Positions 50,775-60,694 of a stretch of 64,000 bases of DNA are shown in pieces. Positions within the stretch are counted from its first letter, which is position 1; each line of letters starts with the position of its first letter. The notes beneath the pieces are model-generated. The model did not search any database and was not told where the DNA came from. It worked only from the letters and a program-made list of their open reading frames with translations. This DNA comes from an uncultured Prevotella sp. (lineage in GTDB: Bacteria; Bacteroidota; Bacteroidia; Bacteroidales; Bacteroidaceae), in contig CAAGPV010000013.1 of the NCBI GenBank assembly GCA_900771975.1, positions 15,900 to 79,899 on the forward strand, in the 5' to 3' direction. The translations under genes were made by a program, and so were the position numbers.

Positions 50775-53268
50775 AGAAATAACAACTCAGACCCATACGC
50801 ACTTCAAACGTCTCCGAATGAACGTTTGAATAGTGTTTGTAATGAGTTTCCCTCATATAATAAGCAGCTTGCAAATCAAGGCTTACACCCTTTTTCAAAT
50901 AAACCTGTAATCGCGGATTTATTACAAGAAGCTGAGCATTTGAAAGGTCTCCTTGGGCATTGAGATAAAGCGGATTCGTTGTTGTCAAATCTTTCGTCTC
51001 ATATCCTTTCCATGTATAAATACGGTAATAATCGGCTAAAACGCTAAAACGCCCGAACCGCGGGAAGTCCAATAAGGTTTCAACCTTGGCACTATAGCCA
51101 CTTCCCATGTTATAATCACGATCAATAATATGGTAGTAGTCACTCAAAGAGCCACCCAAGAGAATGCCATCCAAAAAGACCCGCTGCTCAATACTGCCTA
51201 CATTACCGACAGCAGGGAAGCGATAGATCAATCCCGGCCCGATACTGGCAGCCTCGGATATACGATATGGAACCCGTTGGGTACCATCTTTCACAGCTTC
51301 AGAGTCGTAATAGTTGAAGTGTTGGAACACTCCAAAAGCCGCAGTCATTTGTTTTCCTTCATAAAAGTTGGCACTCCAAAGTTTCCCCAATAAGTGAACA
51401 CTGCTAATAAGCGGCTGGTTTCCACTTAAACCGAAAGTTACATTTGCCGTAAAATAGTCGTATGGAGCATTGTTGGAAGTATCAAACACATCTCCATAAA
51501 GCAATAAAAAATTCAAATAAGGATTTTGTTCACCTCTGAACAGACCTCCTTCATCAGCCAAATAGCGGTCTCCCAAGGTCACCATGAAGTTTATCGGGAA
51601 TCGAGAATAGTCATGGTATTTGTTGTGATCGGCCCTTACTCGCCAGGCTTGTCCTGTAATCAACCTGTTAAAACCCTTGATAGGGCATATTAAAGTACCA
51701 GCAAATTCACGCAAAAAACGCCGAAAGCCCTGACTGCTATCATCAAAAACAAGATTGGACACCCTATGGGTTACTTCTCCGATACAAATACCTCCTATTG
51801 TGGTTGCCATCAAATCATTTATGGCAGGAGGCTCCGTTTCACAAGCCAATTCCCACATTAGGCTTCCACAAAACGAATAGGGAGCCGATTCCCAAAAAGA
51901 CAATCCGTTACTTCGTGCGGAATTAAAGTACAAGCCTCCATGATAAGGATGCGCAAATAAATTGGTAGAGAACTGGTCGTTGTCCCAAACAAAGCCGGTT
52001 TTAAAATTCTGATGAATAGTATGAAGATTAATTTTTGCAAAGTCTTCGTTCATCACAAACCGGTCAAAACCATTGACCAACACATTTATACCAAAAGCTT
52101 CCAATGCCGCTTTCCAAGGATGCTTGACACGATAGGAAGGCAAATTATAGGCATACAACGACGCAGAAGAATCGGAAGACGCTTCTTCACATTCCATGAC
52201 GGAACGCTTTTTGCCTTGTAAGAGCTGTCCCTTGTCATATCGAATAGCCATTCCCAATTCCACAATTGCCCGTTGGCGATAGCGTTCACGGTGATAATAG
52301 CGTCGTGTATCGCCATATCCGAGCGATGCAAATGCCGAAATTCGCGATGTCGGTTGCCAATCCACATTCAAACGCGCCTGTAGCGAATAAAGCCTTTCCG
52401 GCTTGTCTGCTGAATTGTGCTGAAAGGTTTCAACATGAAAATATCCAACATCACCACTTACAGACCATTTCGGTGACAACTTAAAATATTGTCCAATGCG
52501 ATAGTATAACGAACCGGAGAACTTCTCATCCAAGCCTAAATAATGGGTTCCTATGCCCACAATATTGTAAGTACTGCGGTTACGAAAGCGTAATGCCACA
52601 TTCAGCTTATTACTGTTTCCTGCAAAAAATAGCCAATCAATGCGCGTTTTAGGATTGACATTGACAAGACCTATCTTGTGAGCGATTGTGTCCCTGCTAT
52701 AATTAATCAGACCGATTTGAACACCTCGAGGGTGTGCCACACATACATTCACAACACCTAACTGAGAACCATTAAGTGTATCGGCATAGTTGTAGGCCCC
52801 TATTTGCAAGCCACGCATATAAGAAGAACTCACATTCGACAACCCAGAGAGTTGCAATCCACGTTTCACACCACGCGAAATGTTGGAAATGCCACCCAGT
52901 TGAATTCCCTTAAACGGTGTAAGACTAATATTGGCAAAAGGGGAAATTTGCATTCCCCGCAAATCAGATGCAACCGTCGAAAGACCGGAAACCTGTATTC
53001 CATGGGCGTCTGTCAAAGCAAATGACGAGAAAGCGTTCAACTGTACTCCATGTAAATGAGAGGCTCCACTCGCTATACCGACATTCAAAGACGTTAATTT
53101 CAAACTATCTATACCGGTATGATAAATAGACAAGCCTATATTAACGGATTTTTTATATAATGAGTCTTGAGCCACTACATGGGATGCGCACCCACATAAA
53201 GCCATCAACACCCCTATCATTCGACATCTTGTTCCACCGTTCATCATATACTTTCTACCATTCACCAT
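50773..53268 (-). CDS. DUF3943-like outer-membrane protein with tandem G-x-Q repeats
   Basis: The protein has a signal peptide (RMIGVLMALCGCASHVVAQ). Residues about 65-200 carry tandem repeats of about 20 residues built around GVQL, GIQV, GMQI, GIQL and GLQL, each followed by a short S/N-rich turn (for example RGLQLSGLSNVSSSYM). These suggest a beta-solenoid. The remaining part resembles DUF3943 outer-membrane proteins (DRFVMNEDFAKINLHTI, HPYHGGLYFNSARSNGLSFWES) and ends in barrel-like strands to VRMGLSCYF. It is a single gene. An alternative start is at 53247. Function unknown. Confidence 0.8.
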   Translation of the reverse strand: MVNGRKYMMNGGTRCRMIGVLMALCGCASHVVAQDSLYKKSVNIGLSIYHTGIDSLKLTSLNVGIASGASHLHGVQLNAFSSFALTDAHGIQVSGLSTVASDLRGMQISPFANISLTPFKGIQLGGISNISRGVKRGLQLSGLSNVSSSYMRGLQIGAYNYADTLNGSQLGVVNVCVAHPRGVQIGLINYSRDTIAHKIGLVNVNPKTRIDWLFFAGNSNKLNVALRFRNRSTYNIVGIGTHYLGLDEKFSGSLYYRIGQYFKLSPKWSVSGDVGYFHVETFQHNSADKPERLYSLQARLNVDWQPTSRISAFASLGYGDTRRYYHRERYRQRAIVELGMAIRYDKGQLLQGKKRSVMECEEASSDSSASLYAYNLPSYRVKHPWKAALEAFGINVLVNGFDRFVMNEDFAKINLHTIHQNFKTGFVWDNDQFSTNLFAHPYHGGLYFNSARSNGLSFWESAPYSFCGSLMWELACETEPPAINDLMATTIGGICIGEVTHRVSNLVFDDSSQGFRRFLREFAGTLICPIKGFNRLITGQAWRVRADHNKYHDYSRFPINFMVTLGDRYLADEGGLFRGEQNPYLNFLLLYGDVFDTSNNAPYDYFTANVTFGLSGNQPLISSVHLLGKLWSANFYEGKQMTAAFGVFQHFNYYDSEAVKDGTQRVPYRISEAASIGPGLIYRFPAVGNVGSIEQRVFLDGILLGGSLSDYYHIIDRDYNMGSGYSAKVETLLDFPRFGRFSVLADYYRIYTWKGYETKDLTTTNPLYLNAQGDLSNAQLLVINPRLQVYLKKGVSLDLQAAYYMRETHYKHYSNVHSETFEVRMGLSCYF

Positions 53269-53294
53269 TTAAAGAGCATAAAAGAAACTCTATT

Positions 53295-54230
53295 TCAAAA
53301 AGCCTCCCTATACTTATTTTCTTCTTTGTCGTCAAGCATCGACAAGTAGGACTGGTATCTACTTTCTGCTATATAGTGTTCTTCTACGGCTTTTCTGACA
53401 GCACAACCCGGCTCATGGGTATGGGTACAATTGGAAAAACGACAATCGCTTGAGAACTTAAAGATTTCTTTGAAATAGCTCGTCAGTTCTTCCCTTTCTA
53501 TATCGAAGGTTCCAAAACCCTTTATTCCTGGAGTATCTATCAGGTAACCACCTTGTGGCAATGACAACATCTCGCTAAAGGTGGTGGTATGCATTCCTGT
53601 ATTATGAGCAGAACTGATTTCTGCCGTCCTTTGATTTGCCGAAGGAAGTATTTGGTTTATCAAGGTAGACTTCCCTACCCCACTATTTCCACTCAGCAAT
53701 GTAACCTTTCCTTTTAGGCTTGGCAAAAATGCATCCAAGCCTTTTCCTGTACTCGCACAGACCTCTACACACTGATAACCTATGGTTTCATAAAGGTTAA
53801 CCAATGCTTTTTGATAACGCAACTCATCCTCATCCAACAAGTCTATCTTGTTAAACACAAGGCAAACAGGCACACGATAGGCTTCAGCCCCGGCCAAAAA
53901 ACGGTCTATAAAAGTTGTTGATGTTTCCGGATAGTTGACGGTGACAACAAGAAAGGCTTGGTCTACATTGGCAGCAAGTATATGACTCTGCTTTGAAAGG
54001 TTGGGCGACTTTCTCACTATAAAGTTCTTACGATCGTCAATGGACGTTATAAAAGCCGTTCCTTCCTGATTTTTGATGATTTCCACTTTGTCTCCCACTA
54101 CCACAGGGCTTGTCGAGCGAATGCCTTTCAAGCGGAAATTACCCTTTATTTTACACTCAACAATTGGTCCACCATCCGTTTGAACGGTGTACCAACTGCC
54201 GGTATTTTTAATGACCAATCCGTGCATCAA
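53295..54230 (-). CDS. rsgA: Small ribosomal subunit biogenesis GTPase RsgA
   Basis: RsgA is a circularly permuted GTPase that acts late in 30S assembly. The 311-residue protein has an N-terminal OB fold, then the motifs in permuted order: G4 NKID (127-130), G1 GNSGVGKST (181-189) and G3 DTPG. A C-terminal zinc module follows ([14 protein letters not shown]). The length is usual. Its start overlaps the frr stop by 4 bp, an order (frr-rsgA) seen in other Bacteroidetes. Confidence 0.96.
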   Translation of the reverse strand: MMHGLVIKNTGSWYTVQTDGGPIVECKIKGNFRLKGIRSTSPVVVGDKVEIIKNQEGTAFITSIDDRKNFIVRKSPNLSKQSHILAANVDQAFLVVTVNYPETSTTFIDRFLAGAEAYRVPVCLVFNKIDLLDEDELRYQKALVNLYETIGYQCVEVCASTGKGLDAFLPSLKGKVTLLSGNSGVGKSTLINQILPSANQRTAEISSAHNTGMHTTTFSEMLSLPQGGYLIDTPGIKGFGTFDIEREELTSYFKEIFKFSSDCRFSNCTHTHEPGCAVRKAVEEHYIAESRYQSYLSMLDDKEENKYREAF

Positions 54231-54787
54231 ACGGTCATTATTTCTTTTTGTTTGTCTGCCAACAACTCTTCGATACGTTTAATGTACTTGTCGTGAGTTT
54301 TCTGGAGAGACTCTTCTGCATCTTTTTCGTTGTCTTCAGAGAGACCATCTTTGATGGCTTTCTTCAACTTATCCTTAATGTCGCCACGCACATTGCGCAC
54401 TTCCACCTTCGTTCGCTCCCCAATTTTGTTGCATTGCTTTACTAATTCGCGACGACGCTCCTCGGTTGGCTGAGGCAAGTTCAAGCGAATTAGCTCCCCA
54501 TTGTTTTCTGGTGTTATGCCAACATCGCTGTCCATAATTGCTTTTTCTATATCCCTAATGGCTTTCTTGTCCCATGGGCGAATGGCAATCGTACGAGGAT
54601 CTGGAACTTGCACCGTTGCAACCTGGTTGAGGGGCACCATACTTCCGTACGAATTAACGCGCACACTATCAAGGATAGCTACGTTAGCGCGACCTGCACG
54701 AATGCGGGCCAATTCCTCTTCGAGGTACATAGCAGCCATCTGCATACGCTCCTCTGCATCGCTAAGTGTTGCTTTTACATCTAACAT
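54227..54787 (-). CDS. frr: Ribosome recycling factor
   Basis: Frr splits ribosomes after termination, with EF-G. The 186-residue protein has the family regions [46 protein letters not shown], and [19 protein letters not shown]. The length is normal. It overlaps rsgA by 4 bp downstream and has an 85-bp gap to rsmA upstream. Confidence 0.98.
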   Translation of the reverse strand: MLDVKATLSDAEERMQMAAMYLEEELARIRAGRANVAILDSVRVNSYGSMVPLNQVATVQVPDPRTIAIRPWDKKAIRDIEKAIMDSDVGITPENNGELIRLNLPQPTEERRRELVKQCNKIGERTKVEVRNVRGDIKDKLKKAIKDGLSEDNEKDAEESLQKTHDKYIKRIEELLADKQKEIMTV

Positions 54788-54872
54788 ATCTTACTTTTTT
54801 ACATTAATATTGTTGCACAAAAATACTTATTTCTTTCTATGTACACAACTATTCTTAGTTGTTTTTGTCTTC

Positions 54873-55691
54873 TCAACCTTGCTTTTGTGAAGATGCCAAG
54901 CTTTTTAATTCGTCTTCAACTCTATTAGTCAAATTGACAAACTGCTCGATGGTAAGTTGTTCGGGGCGTTTTGTCATTATATCGTCTTCAAAAAACTCCT
55001 TTTTAGGAGTAAGCCCTACAAAGAGTTGCTTCAAACTAACCCGAAGCATTTTCCGTCTTTGATTGAACACCATCTTCACCAAACGTTTAAACAAACTTTC
55101 GTTGCATCCCAAATCGGTAACCCCGTTACGCGTCATACGGATTACCGCACTTTTCACTTTTGGCGGTGGATTAAAGACATCTTCATCCACGGTAAAGAGA
55201 TACTCCACCTCATACCAAGCCTGTATCAAGACCGAAAGTATTCCATAAGCTTTTGTTCCTGGAGCAGAAGCTATACGCAAAGCTACCTCCCGCTGTATCA
55301 TTCCTGTACAACAAGGAATAAGGTCTTTGTAGTCAAGCATCTTAAAAAAGATTTGGGACGAAATGTCGTAGGGATAGTTACCAGTAAGGACAAAAGGTCT
55401 GCCCTCAAACACTTTGTCAAGATCCATCCGCAGAAAATCCTCTCCAAGGATATTGTCTCGAAGCTTGGGAAAAGCTTCGTTTAGATAGCACACACTCTCT
55501 TTATCTATCTCAACCGCTTTTACTTCCCGCGGTTTTTCCACCAAATAGCGGGTGAGCACACCCATTCCCGGACCAATTTCCAGTATAGGTATCTCTGGAC
55601 ATGCGTCAACAGTATCGGCTATTTGTTTGGCCACACTTAAGTCAGTCAGAAAATGTTGGCCGAGATTTTTCTTTGGTCTAACCTGTTTCAT
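54873..55691 (-). CDS. rsmA: 16S rRNA dimethyladenosine transferase RsmA (KsgA)
   Basis: RsmA dimethylates two adjacent adenosines near the 3' end of 16S rRNA. The 272-residue protein has the start KKNLGQHFLTDLSVAKQIAD, SAM motif I EIGPGMGVLTRYL, VEIDKESV, and the catalytic NYPYDISSQIF (NLPY-like). The C-terminal domain has PPPKVKSAVIRM and FNQRRKMLRVSLKQL. All motifs are intact. A possible promoter lies at 55711-55718. Confidence 0.97.
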   Translation of the reverse strand: MKQVRPKKNLGQHFLTDLSVAKQIADTVDACPEIPILEIGPGMGVLTRYLVEKPREVKAVEIDKESVCYLNEAFPKLRDNILGEDFLRMDLDKVFEGRPFVLTGNYPYDISSQIFFKMLDYKDLIPCCTGMIQREVALRIASAPGTKAYGILSVLIQAWYEVEYLFTVDEDVFNPPPKVKSAVIRMTRNGVTDLGCNESLFKRLVKMVFNQRRKMLRVSLKQLFVGLTPKKEFFEDDIMTKRPEQLTIEQFVNLTNRVEDELKSLASSQKQG

Positions 55692-55710
55692 GCTTCTGTT
55701 TGCTTGGCAA

Positions 55711-55718
55711 CAAAGTTA
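55711..55718 (-). promoter_or_regulatory. Promoter -7 element for rsmA
   Basis: TAACTTTG on the minus strand, 19 bp before the rsmA ATG. No -33 TTTG at the usual distance. Confidence 0.55.
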
Positions 55719-55790
55719 AGCAAAATCTTTCAAAAAACCTTCAAGGCAATGCAAATTCGTCTATTTGAGTAAAAAAACCCTTTTTCTTTC

Positions 55791-55821
55791 TTTGGCCTCT
55801 CATAGAGTTTTTATACTTTTG
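55791..55821 (+). promoter_or_regulatory. Promoter for the flippase-like gene (TTTG-N19-TActTTTG)
   Basis: -33 TTTG at 55791-55794, a 19-bp spacer, and -7 TACTTTTG at 55814-55821. The first ATG (55825) is only 3 bp beyond, so the mRNA should be leaderless or start at the second ATG (55831). Confidence 0.85.
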
Positions 55822-55824
55822 TAG

Positions 55825-56847
55825 ATGTATATGGACTTTAAGAAAACCATCAACAGTACCATCAAGATTATTTTTCCACTCTTGTTAGGAGGGGCTATCC
55901 TTTATTGGATGTACCGCGGTTTTGATTTCCATAACATCGAACATGTGCTGACAAGCGAGATGGACTGGACCTGGATGTTACTTTCTTTTCCTTTTGGCAT
56001 ACTTGCCCAAATGTTTCGGGCGTGGAGATGGCAACAGACTCTGGATCCTATCGGAGAGCACCCTCGCACAAATGTCAGTGTCAATTCCATCTTTTTAAGT
56101 TACGCTGTCAGCCTAGTTATTCCTCGTATTGGCGAATTTGCACGGTGTGGAGTTCTCAAACGGTATGACAATGTTTCGTTTCCGAAAGCCATTGGAACGG
56201 TTGTAACAGAGCGCGCAGTGGATATGCTGGTGATGGCAGCCATTACCGCAATTGCATTTGTCATGCAAATAAAGGTCTTTGGACACTTCTTCTCAAAGAC
56301 AGGGACACGCATTGACAACATTTTTCAAGCCTTTTCGTTAACAGGTTGGCTTGTTACTGCCATTTGCGGACTGGCAGTTCTTTTCTTAGGATATTACATT
56401 CTAAGGCAGTTGTCACTATACAAACGGGTAAAAGACACCTTCACGGGAATTTGGCAAGGAGTAGTATCGCTCAAAAAAGTGCATAACATTCCCCTTTTCC
56501 TGTTTTATTCCATTGCCATTTGGGGGAGTTACTTCCTTCATTTTTACCTTACTTTCTTTTGTTTCGACTTTACGGCGCACTTAGGAGTTACTTGCGCATT
56601 TGTAACTTTCGTTGTTGGAAGTATTGCCGTAATAGTACCTACTCCGAATGGAGCTGGTCCTTGGCATTTTGCCACCAAGACGATGCTCATTCTCTATGGG
56701 GTAGCAGACACGCAAGCTTTGTACTTTGTACTTATCGTCCACACCATACAAACACTCCTTGTTGTTTTATTAGGAGTATATGCATGGGGCGCGCTCATGT
56801 TTACCAAAAGGAAATCAACAGACAGAACGATAACCAACAAGCAATAA
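55825..56847 (+). CDS. Flippase-like membrane protein (lysylphosphatidylglycerol synthase TM / UPF0104 family)
   Basis: The 340-residue protein has about eight membrane helices and the family patterns FPLLLGGAILYWMYRGFD, AWRWQQTL, NSIFLSYAVSLVIPRIGEFARCGVLKRYDN and, near the end, IVPTPNGAGPWHFATKTMLILYG. It corresponds to the membrane part of MprF without the synthase domain, so it may move a lipid-linked compound across the inner membrane; substrate unknown. The start is either 55825 or 55831, by the promoter. pepD follows 24 bp later. Confidence 0.87.
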   Translation: MYMDFKKTINSTIKIIFPLLLGGAILYWMYRGFDFHNIEHVLTSEMDWTWMLLSFPFGILAQMFRAWRWQQTLDPIGEHPRTNVSVNSIFLSYAVSLVIPRIGEFARCGVLKRYDNVSFPKAIGTVVTERAVDMLVMAAITAIAFVMQIKVFGHFFSKTGTRIDNIFQAFSLTGWLVTAICGLAVLFLGYYILRQLSLYKRVKDTFTGIWQGVVSLKKVHNIPLFLFYSIAIWGSYFLHFYLTFFCFDFTAHLGVTCAFVTFVVGSIAVIVPTPNGAGPWHFATKTMLILYGVADTQALYFVLIVHTIQTLLVVLLGVYAWGALMFTKRKSTDRTITNKQ

Positions 56848-56871
56848 TATTCACCTAAAAAGCATAACGTT

Positions 56872-58329
56872 ATGAGTGAAATCAAAAATCTAAAACCGGA
56901 ATGTATTTGGCGTAACTTTGACGCATTGACGCAAATACCACGTCCTTCTGGACATCTCGAAAAGGTTCAGGCTTTCTTGCTCGACTTTGCCAAGAAAGTT
57001 GGAATTGAAGCTTTCAAGGATGCAGGCAACAATATTGTCATGCGCAAACCTGCCACCAAAGGGATGGAAGACCGCAAGACGATTCTTCTCCAAGCCCATA
57101 TGGACATGGTTCCGCAAAAGAGTCCTGAAAGCAAACACAACTTTGAGACCGATCCCATTGAGACCTATATTGACGGCGATTGGGTAAAGGCAAAAGGAAC
57201 CACACTCGGTTCGGACGATGGCATGGGTGTTGCAGCCATCATGGCCGTAATGGAAGCTACCGACTTACAGCATGGACCAATAGAAGCGCTTATTACCGCA
57301 GATGAAGAAACAGGAATGTATGGAGCCAACGACCTTCCTGAAAAAGAATTGAACGCTGACATCTTGCTTAACCTTGACTCCGAAACATGGGGCAAATTTG
57401 TCATTGGTTCTGCTGGAGGCATTGACATCAATGCAGAACTCGGCTATGAAGAAGCAGACACCGATCCTGAAGATGCTGCCTTGAAAATCACATTAAGCGG
57501 ACTACGGGGTGGCCACTCTGGGCTTGAAATCAATGAAGGCCGTGCCAATGCTAACAAACTTATGGTGCGATTTGTTCGCGAAGCCATCCAAGAAGAAGCT
57601 TGTCGCCTGACCTCTTGGCATGGAGGAAACATGCGCAATGCCATTCCTTTCAAGGCTGAAGTTGTTCTCACGATGCCTAAAGAGAATGTAGAAAACGTGA
57701 AAGACCTTGTCAATGATTGGAAAAAAGACTTTGAAGACGAGTTTAAAACCATAGAACACGACATCCAGTTTGTTGCCGTTGAGGTAGAGACTCCCAAAAA
57801 GCAAGTTCCTGTAGAAATACAGGACAACCTGATAGACGCCATCTATGCTTGTCACGACGGCGTAGTTCGCTTCATCCCTGTCTATCCGAACGTAGTAGAG
57901 ACATCGTCCAATCTTGCCATTATCGACATAGAAGGCGGAAAAGCCGAACTCAAGATTCTTGCAAGAAGTTCTCGTGAAGACATGAAAGACTATATCGTCA
58001 CCACCTTGGAAAGTTGCTTCAATATGGCAGGCATGAAGGTTGTAACGAGCGGCAGCTATGGCGGTTGGGATCCAAATCCCGATAGCGAAATTCTTCATTT
58101 GCTAAAAAAGATTTATAAAGAGCAAAATGGCGAAGACGGAATCGTACAGGTTGATCATGCTGGCCTAGAGTGTTCTGTTATCTTAGGAAAGTATCCTGGA
58201 CTCGATGTAGTGTCTCTTGGCCCAACCTTGCGCAGTCCGCACACCACCAATGAGCGTTGCTTCATTCCTTCCATCGAGCCATTCTGGAATCTGTTAAAGC
58301 AAACTTTAGTAGAAGTTCCTGCTAAATAA
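56872..58329 (+). CDS. pepD: Aminoacyl-histidine dipeptidase (peptidase D)
   Basis: PepD is a cytoplasmic di-zinc M20 peptidase that cleaves dipeptides such as carnosine. The 485-residue protein shows LLQAHMDMVPQK, GSDDGMGVAAIMAV, ADEETGMYGANDLPE and NLDSETWGKFVIGSAGG, a lid domain with GGHSGLEINEGRANANKLM, and SPHTTNERCFIPSIEPFW at the end. All zinc ligands are present and the length is usual. It probably shares a transcript with the flippase-like gene. Confidence 0.95.
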   Translation: MSEIKNLKPECIWRNFDALTQIPRPSGHLEKVQAFLLDFAKKVGIEAFKDAGNNIVMRKPATKGMEDRKTILLQAHMDMVPQKSPESKHNFETDPIETYIDGDWVKAKGTTLGSDDGMGVAAIMAVMEATDLQHGPIEALITADEETGMYGANDLPEKELNADILLNLDSETWGKFVIGSAGGIDINAELGYEEADTDPEDAALKITLSGLRGGHSGLEINEGRANANKLMVRFVREAIQEEACRLTSWHGGNMRNAIPFKAEVVLTMPKENVENVKDLVNDWKKDFEDEFKTIEHDIQFVAVEVETPKKQVPVEIQDNLIDAIYACHDGVVRFIPVYPNVVETSSNLAIIDIEGGKAELKILARSSREDMKDYIVTTLESCFNMAGMKVVTSGSYGGWDPNPDSEILHLLKKIYKEQNGEDGIVQVDHAGLECSVILGKYPGLDVVSLGPTLRSPHTTNERCFIPSIEPFWNLLKQTLVEVPAK

Positions 58330-58387
58330 CCATTTTCTTATAGGGTAGTCCAACTACGTGGCTACCCTATATATTTTTCAACCGACT

Positions 58388-59767
58388 ATGCTCAACTTGC
58401 TTCTTAAACTATGGCTCATCCAGCAAAGACGTTCTTTTTCTTGGAAAAATGCGTTGGTTGCCGTCTATTTTTTAGTTATTCTCATTTCTGTAGGAATTGC
58501 AATATACATTGAAAACGGCCGTTTTCTATCCAACTGGGCACACCGAATGGGCTACGGACGAATTGCCATTTGGGCTATAGCTGGTAGCATCTATGTGGAT
58601 TATTTCAGTAAGTGGATTTTCAAGCAAGAGTCAATAAGCATGGACGACTTTCTGCTCACAAAGCCCATTTCACCCTCTACATGGAGTCGGTTTCTCCTTG
58701 TTTCAAACGCATTTAGTTTTTGGACGCTCAGTCTACCCTTTCTGTGGGGACTGTGTTTTGTGGCCATTCTACCCTTATCATTGGTTCCGTTAGCCCTCAT
58801 TATGGCTTTTTCAGCAGCGTTGCTCAATTCCATGATCCTTACGGGTTACCACAAAATGTCGTCTTTGTCCAACCGTATCCTGCTCTTGATAGGCGTCTTG
58901 GCCTTACCTGTCTGTAGTTTTGCCATCGCACAATTCACCTCTAATCTTTCACCTTTCCTTTCTTTGGCCTTTTACACATTATTTAATATACTGCTTCTTC
59001 TGCTATTGTGTTGCCTCATCACCCATACCCACAGTTACAATAACTACTCAACAAAGGCAAAAAGAATACATAGTCAGAAATCTATCAGCTTATTTAGCCT
59101 TGAAATAGTTGCAGTTCTTCGGGCCAACAGATTAAAGCAGATGGTGTTCACCCTTTGCATTATCGCAGTGATAGAAACCTACCTATTGGCCTTTTCGGAT
59201 GATTCGGGAAACAAAAATGGCGAAGCATGGTGGCCATTGCTGGCCATCTGTGGTCCTTCCGTCACATTAGGGCAATGGGTTTTCGGGATGGAAGGCAACT
59301 ACTTTCATGGCCTTTGGACGAAGCCCATTACCATTTATAGGTTACTGGCCACCAAATACCGCTTTCTTGCAACGCTTAACGCCCTTGCTTCTTTAACTTT
59401 AATCCCGCTTGTCGTGTTGGGGAAAATCCCTTTTTTCTCTTGGATAAGCCTATTGGTCTTTGCTACAGGCTGCATCAATCTTGTGTGTATGCCAACCTGT
59501 CTCTTCTCTTCACGGTTAGATCTCTTCACATCAGCCTTCTTCAACTATCAAGGAGCAAACAAGTTTATCAACTTCTATAGCCTCATTGTCCTGCTTCCCA
59601 TAGGAATTTGGAGTTTTATTGATTATTTCACATCCCCGCTCATATCCGATATCGTAGCTTTGACAACAGGCCTCATCGGCCTTCTCATCCATCCGCTACT
59701 ACTTCGACAATTAGCTACCGTCTATATTGCTCGACGGCACAAACGCTTCGAAGCATACAACCAATAA
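58388..59767 (+). CDS. DUF5687-family ABC transporter permease
   Basis: From MLNLLLKLWLIQQRRSFSW (58388) the 459-residue protein has about ten membrane segments and a charged insert (SYNNYSTKAKRIHSQKS). This fits DUF5687 permeases of the ABC-2 exporter type, which in Bacteroidetes are paired with an ATPase gene. The next gene, 27 bp on, is such an ATPase. The exported substrate is unknown. The ORF can be extended to 58358, but that stretch lacks similarity and overlaps the region where pepD would terminate. Confidence 0.82.
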   Translation: MLNLLLKLWLIQQRRSFSWKNALVAVYFLVILISVGIAIYIENGRFLSNWAHRMGYGRIAIWAIAGSIYVDYFSKWIFKQESISMDDFLLTKPISPSTWSRFLLVSNAFSFWTLSLPFLWGLCFVAILPLSLVPLALIMAFSAALLNSMILTGYHKMSSLSNRILLLIGVLALPVCSFAIAQFTSNLSPFLSLAFYTLFNILLLLLLCCLITHTHSYNNYSTKAKRIHSQKSISLFSLEIVAVLRANRLKQMVFTLCIIAVIETYLLAFSDDSGNKNGEAWWPLLAICGPSVTLGQWVFGMEGNYFHGLWTKPITIYRLLATKYRFLATLNALASLTLIPLVVLGKIPFFSWISLLVFATGCINLVCMPTCLFSSRLDLFTSAFFNYQGANKFINFYSLIVLLPIGIWSFIDYFTSPLISDIVALTTGLIGLLIHPLLLRQLATVYIARRHKRFEAYNQ

Positions 59768-59794
59768 CACAATCGCCCTATCATATTTAAAGAA

Positions 59795-60502
59795 ATGGAA
59801 CTGAAAGTTACACAACTCAAGAAATCATATGCCAACAAAACCGTATTGGACATTCCTTCACTCACCATCCATTCTGGAGAACTTGTAGGGTTGGTTGGCA
59901 ATAACGGAGCAGGTAAAACCACGTTGCTTCGCCTGCTTCTCGACCTCATAAAGCCTGATGAGGGCGTTGTAGAAAGCAACCATCTGGCCGTCAACAAAGA
60001 CGAGCAATGGAAAACCTATACCGGATCGTTTATCGATGGACGCTTCTTAATAGACTTCCTTACCCCCGAAGAGTATTTCCTATTTATTGCCAAGGCCTAC
60101 AACATTTCCAAAGAGAAACTTCAACAACGCCTGAATACCTTTTCCTCTTTCACGCACGGGGAGATACTTGGTACAAAAAAATACTTGCGCAACTTCTCGG
60201 AAGGCAACCGCCAAAAGATAGGAATTATTGGAGCAATGATTGTCCAACCAAAGGTTCTTTTGCTGGACGAACCATTCAACTATCTTGATCCGTCTTCACA
60301 AATGATTATAGCCCGCCTCATTCAGCAAATGAATCAAACACTTGGCACCACCATCATCTTGTCAAGCCACAACCTTAGCGTCATTACCGACATTGCCACA
60401 CGGGTGGTCCTACTCGAAAAAGGAAAGGTCACATACGACTTGGCCAACGACAACGGTAGTTCACTATCTGTTCTTGAAAACTATTTTTCCACCGAAAGGT
60501 AA
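59795..60502 (+). CDS. ABC transporter ATP-binding protein
   Basis: The 235-residue ATPase has Walker A GNNGAGKT (35-42), the signature FSEGNRQKI near residue 135, Walker B VLLLDEP followed by FNYLDPSSQ, and the H-loop SSHNLSVI. It is the partner of the DUF5687 permease just upstream (27 bp apart, same strand) and would energise export. The signature is FSEGN instead of LSGGQ, as in several exporter-type ATPases of this phylum. Confidence 0.93.
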   Translation: MELKVTQLKKSYANKTVLDIPSLTIHSGELVGLVGNNGAGKTTLLRLLLDLIKPDEGVVESNHLAVNKDEQWKTYTGSFIDGRFLIDFLTPEEYFLFIAKAYNISKEKLQQRLNTFSSFTHGEILGTKKYLRNFSEGNRQKIGIIGAMIVQPKVLLLDEPFNYLDPSSQMIIARLIQQMNQTLGTTIILSSHNLSVITDIATRVVLLEKGKVTYDLANDNGSSLSVLENYFSTER

Positions 60503-60576
60503 TTTCATCTCCGGTTTTTATATAAACAAAAGGATATGAAATTTGCGTTACAAGCAGAAAAAAAACAACACGAATA

Positions 60577-60608
60577 TTTGACACTTTCACCAAATTCCCT
60601 TAACTTTG
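60577..60608 (+). promoter_or_regulatory. Promoter for the corA leader and gene (TTTG-N20-TAacTTTG)
   Basis: A complete match: -33 TTTG at 60577-60580, a 20-bp spacer, and -7 TAACTTTG at 60601-60608. The corA leader is about 125 nt, much longer than others in the window. Confidence 0.9.
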
Positions 60609-60635
60609 CACACGCAAAATCAATAATATTTTAGA

Positions 60636-60677
60636 ATGGACGACTATCACGCGAATACGTTAAACCAAAAGGCGTGA
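60636..60677 (+). CDS. Possible short leader peptide upstream of corA
   Basis: A 13-codon ORF (MDDYHANTLNQKA, stop TGA) lies in the corA leader, about 20 nt after the expected transcript start. It has an acidic pair directly after Met. In Salmonella mgtA a proline/acid-rich leader peptide controls a Mg transporter by the rate of its translation; whether this small ORF is translated or acts in that way is unknown. It may be chance. Confidence 0.35.
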   Translation: MDDYHANTLNQKA

Positions 60678-60694
60678 GGGTAGCAACAAGACAA

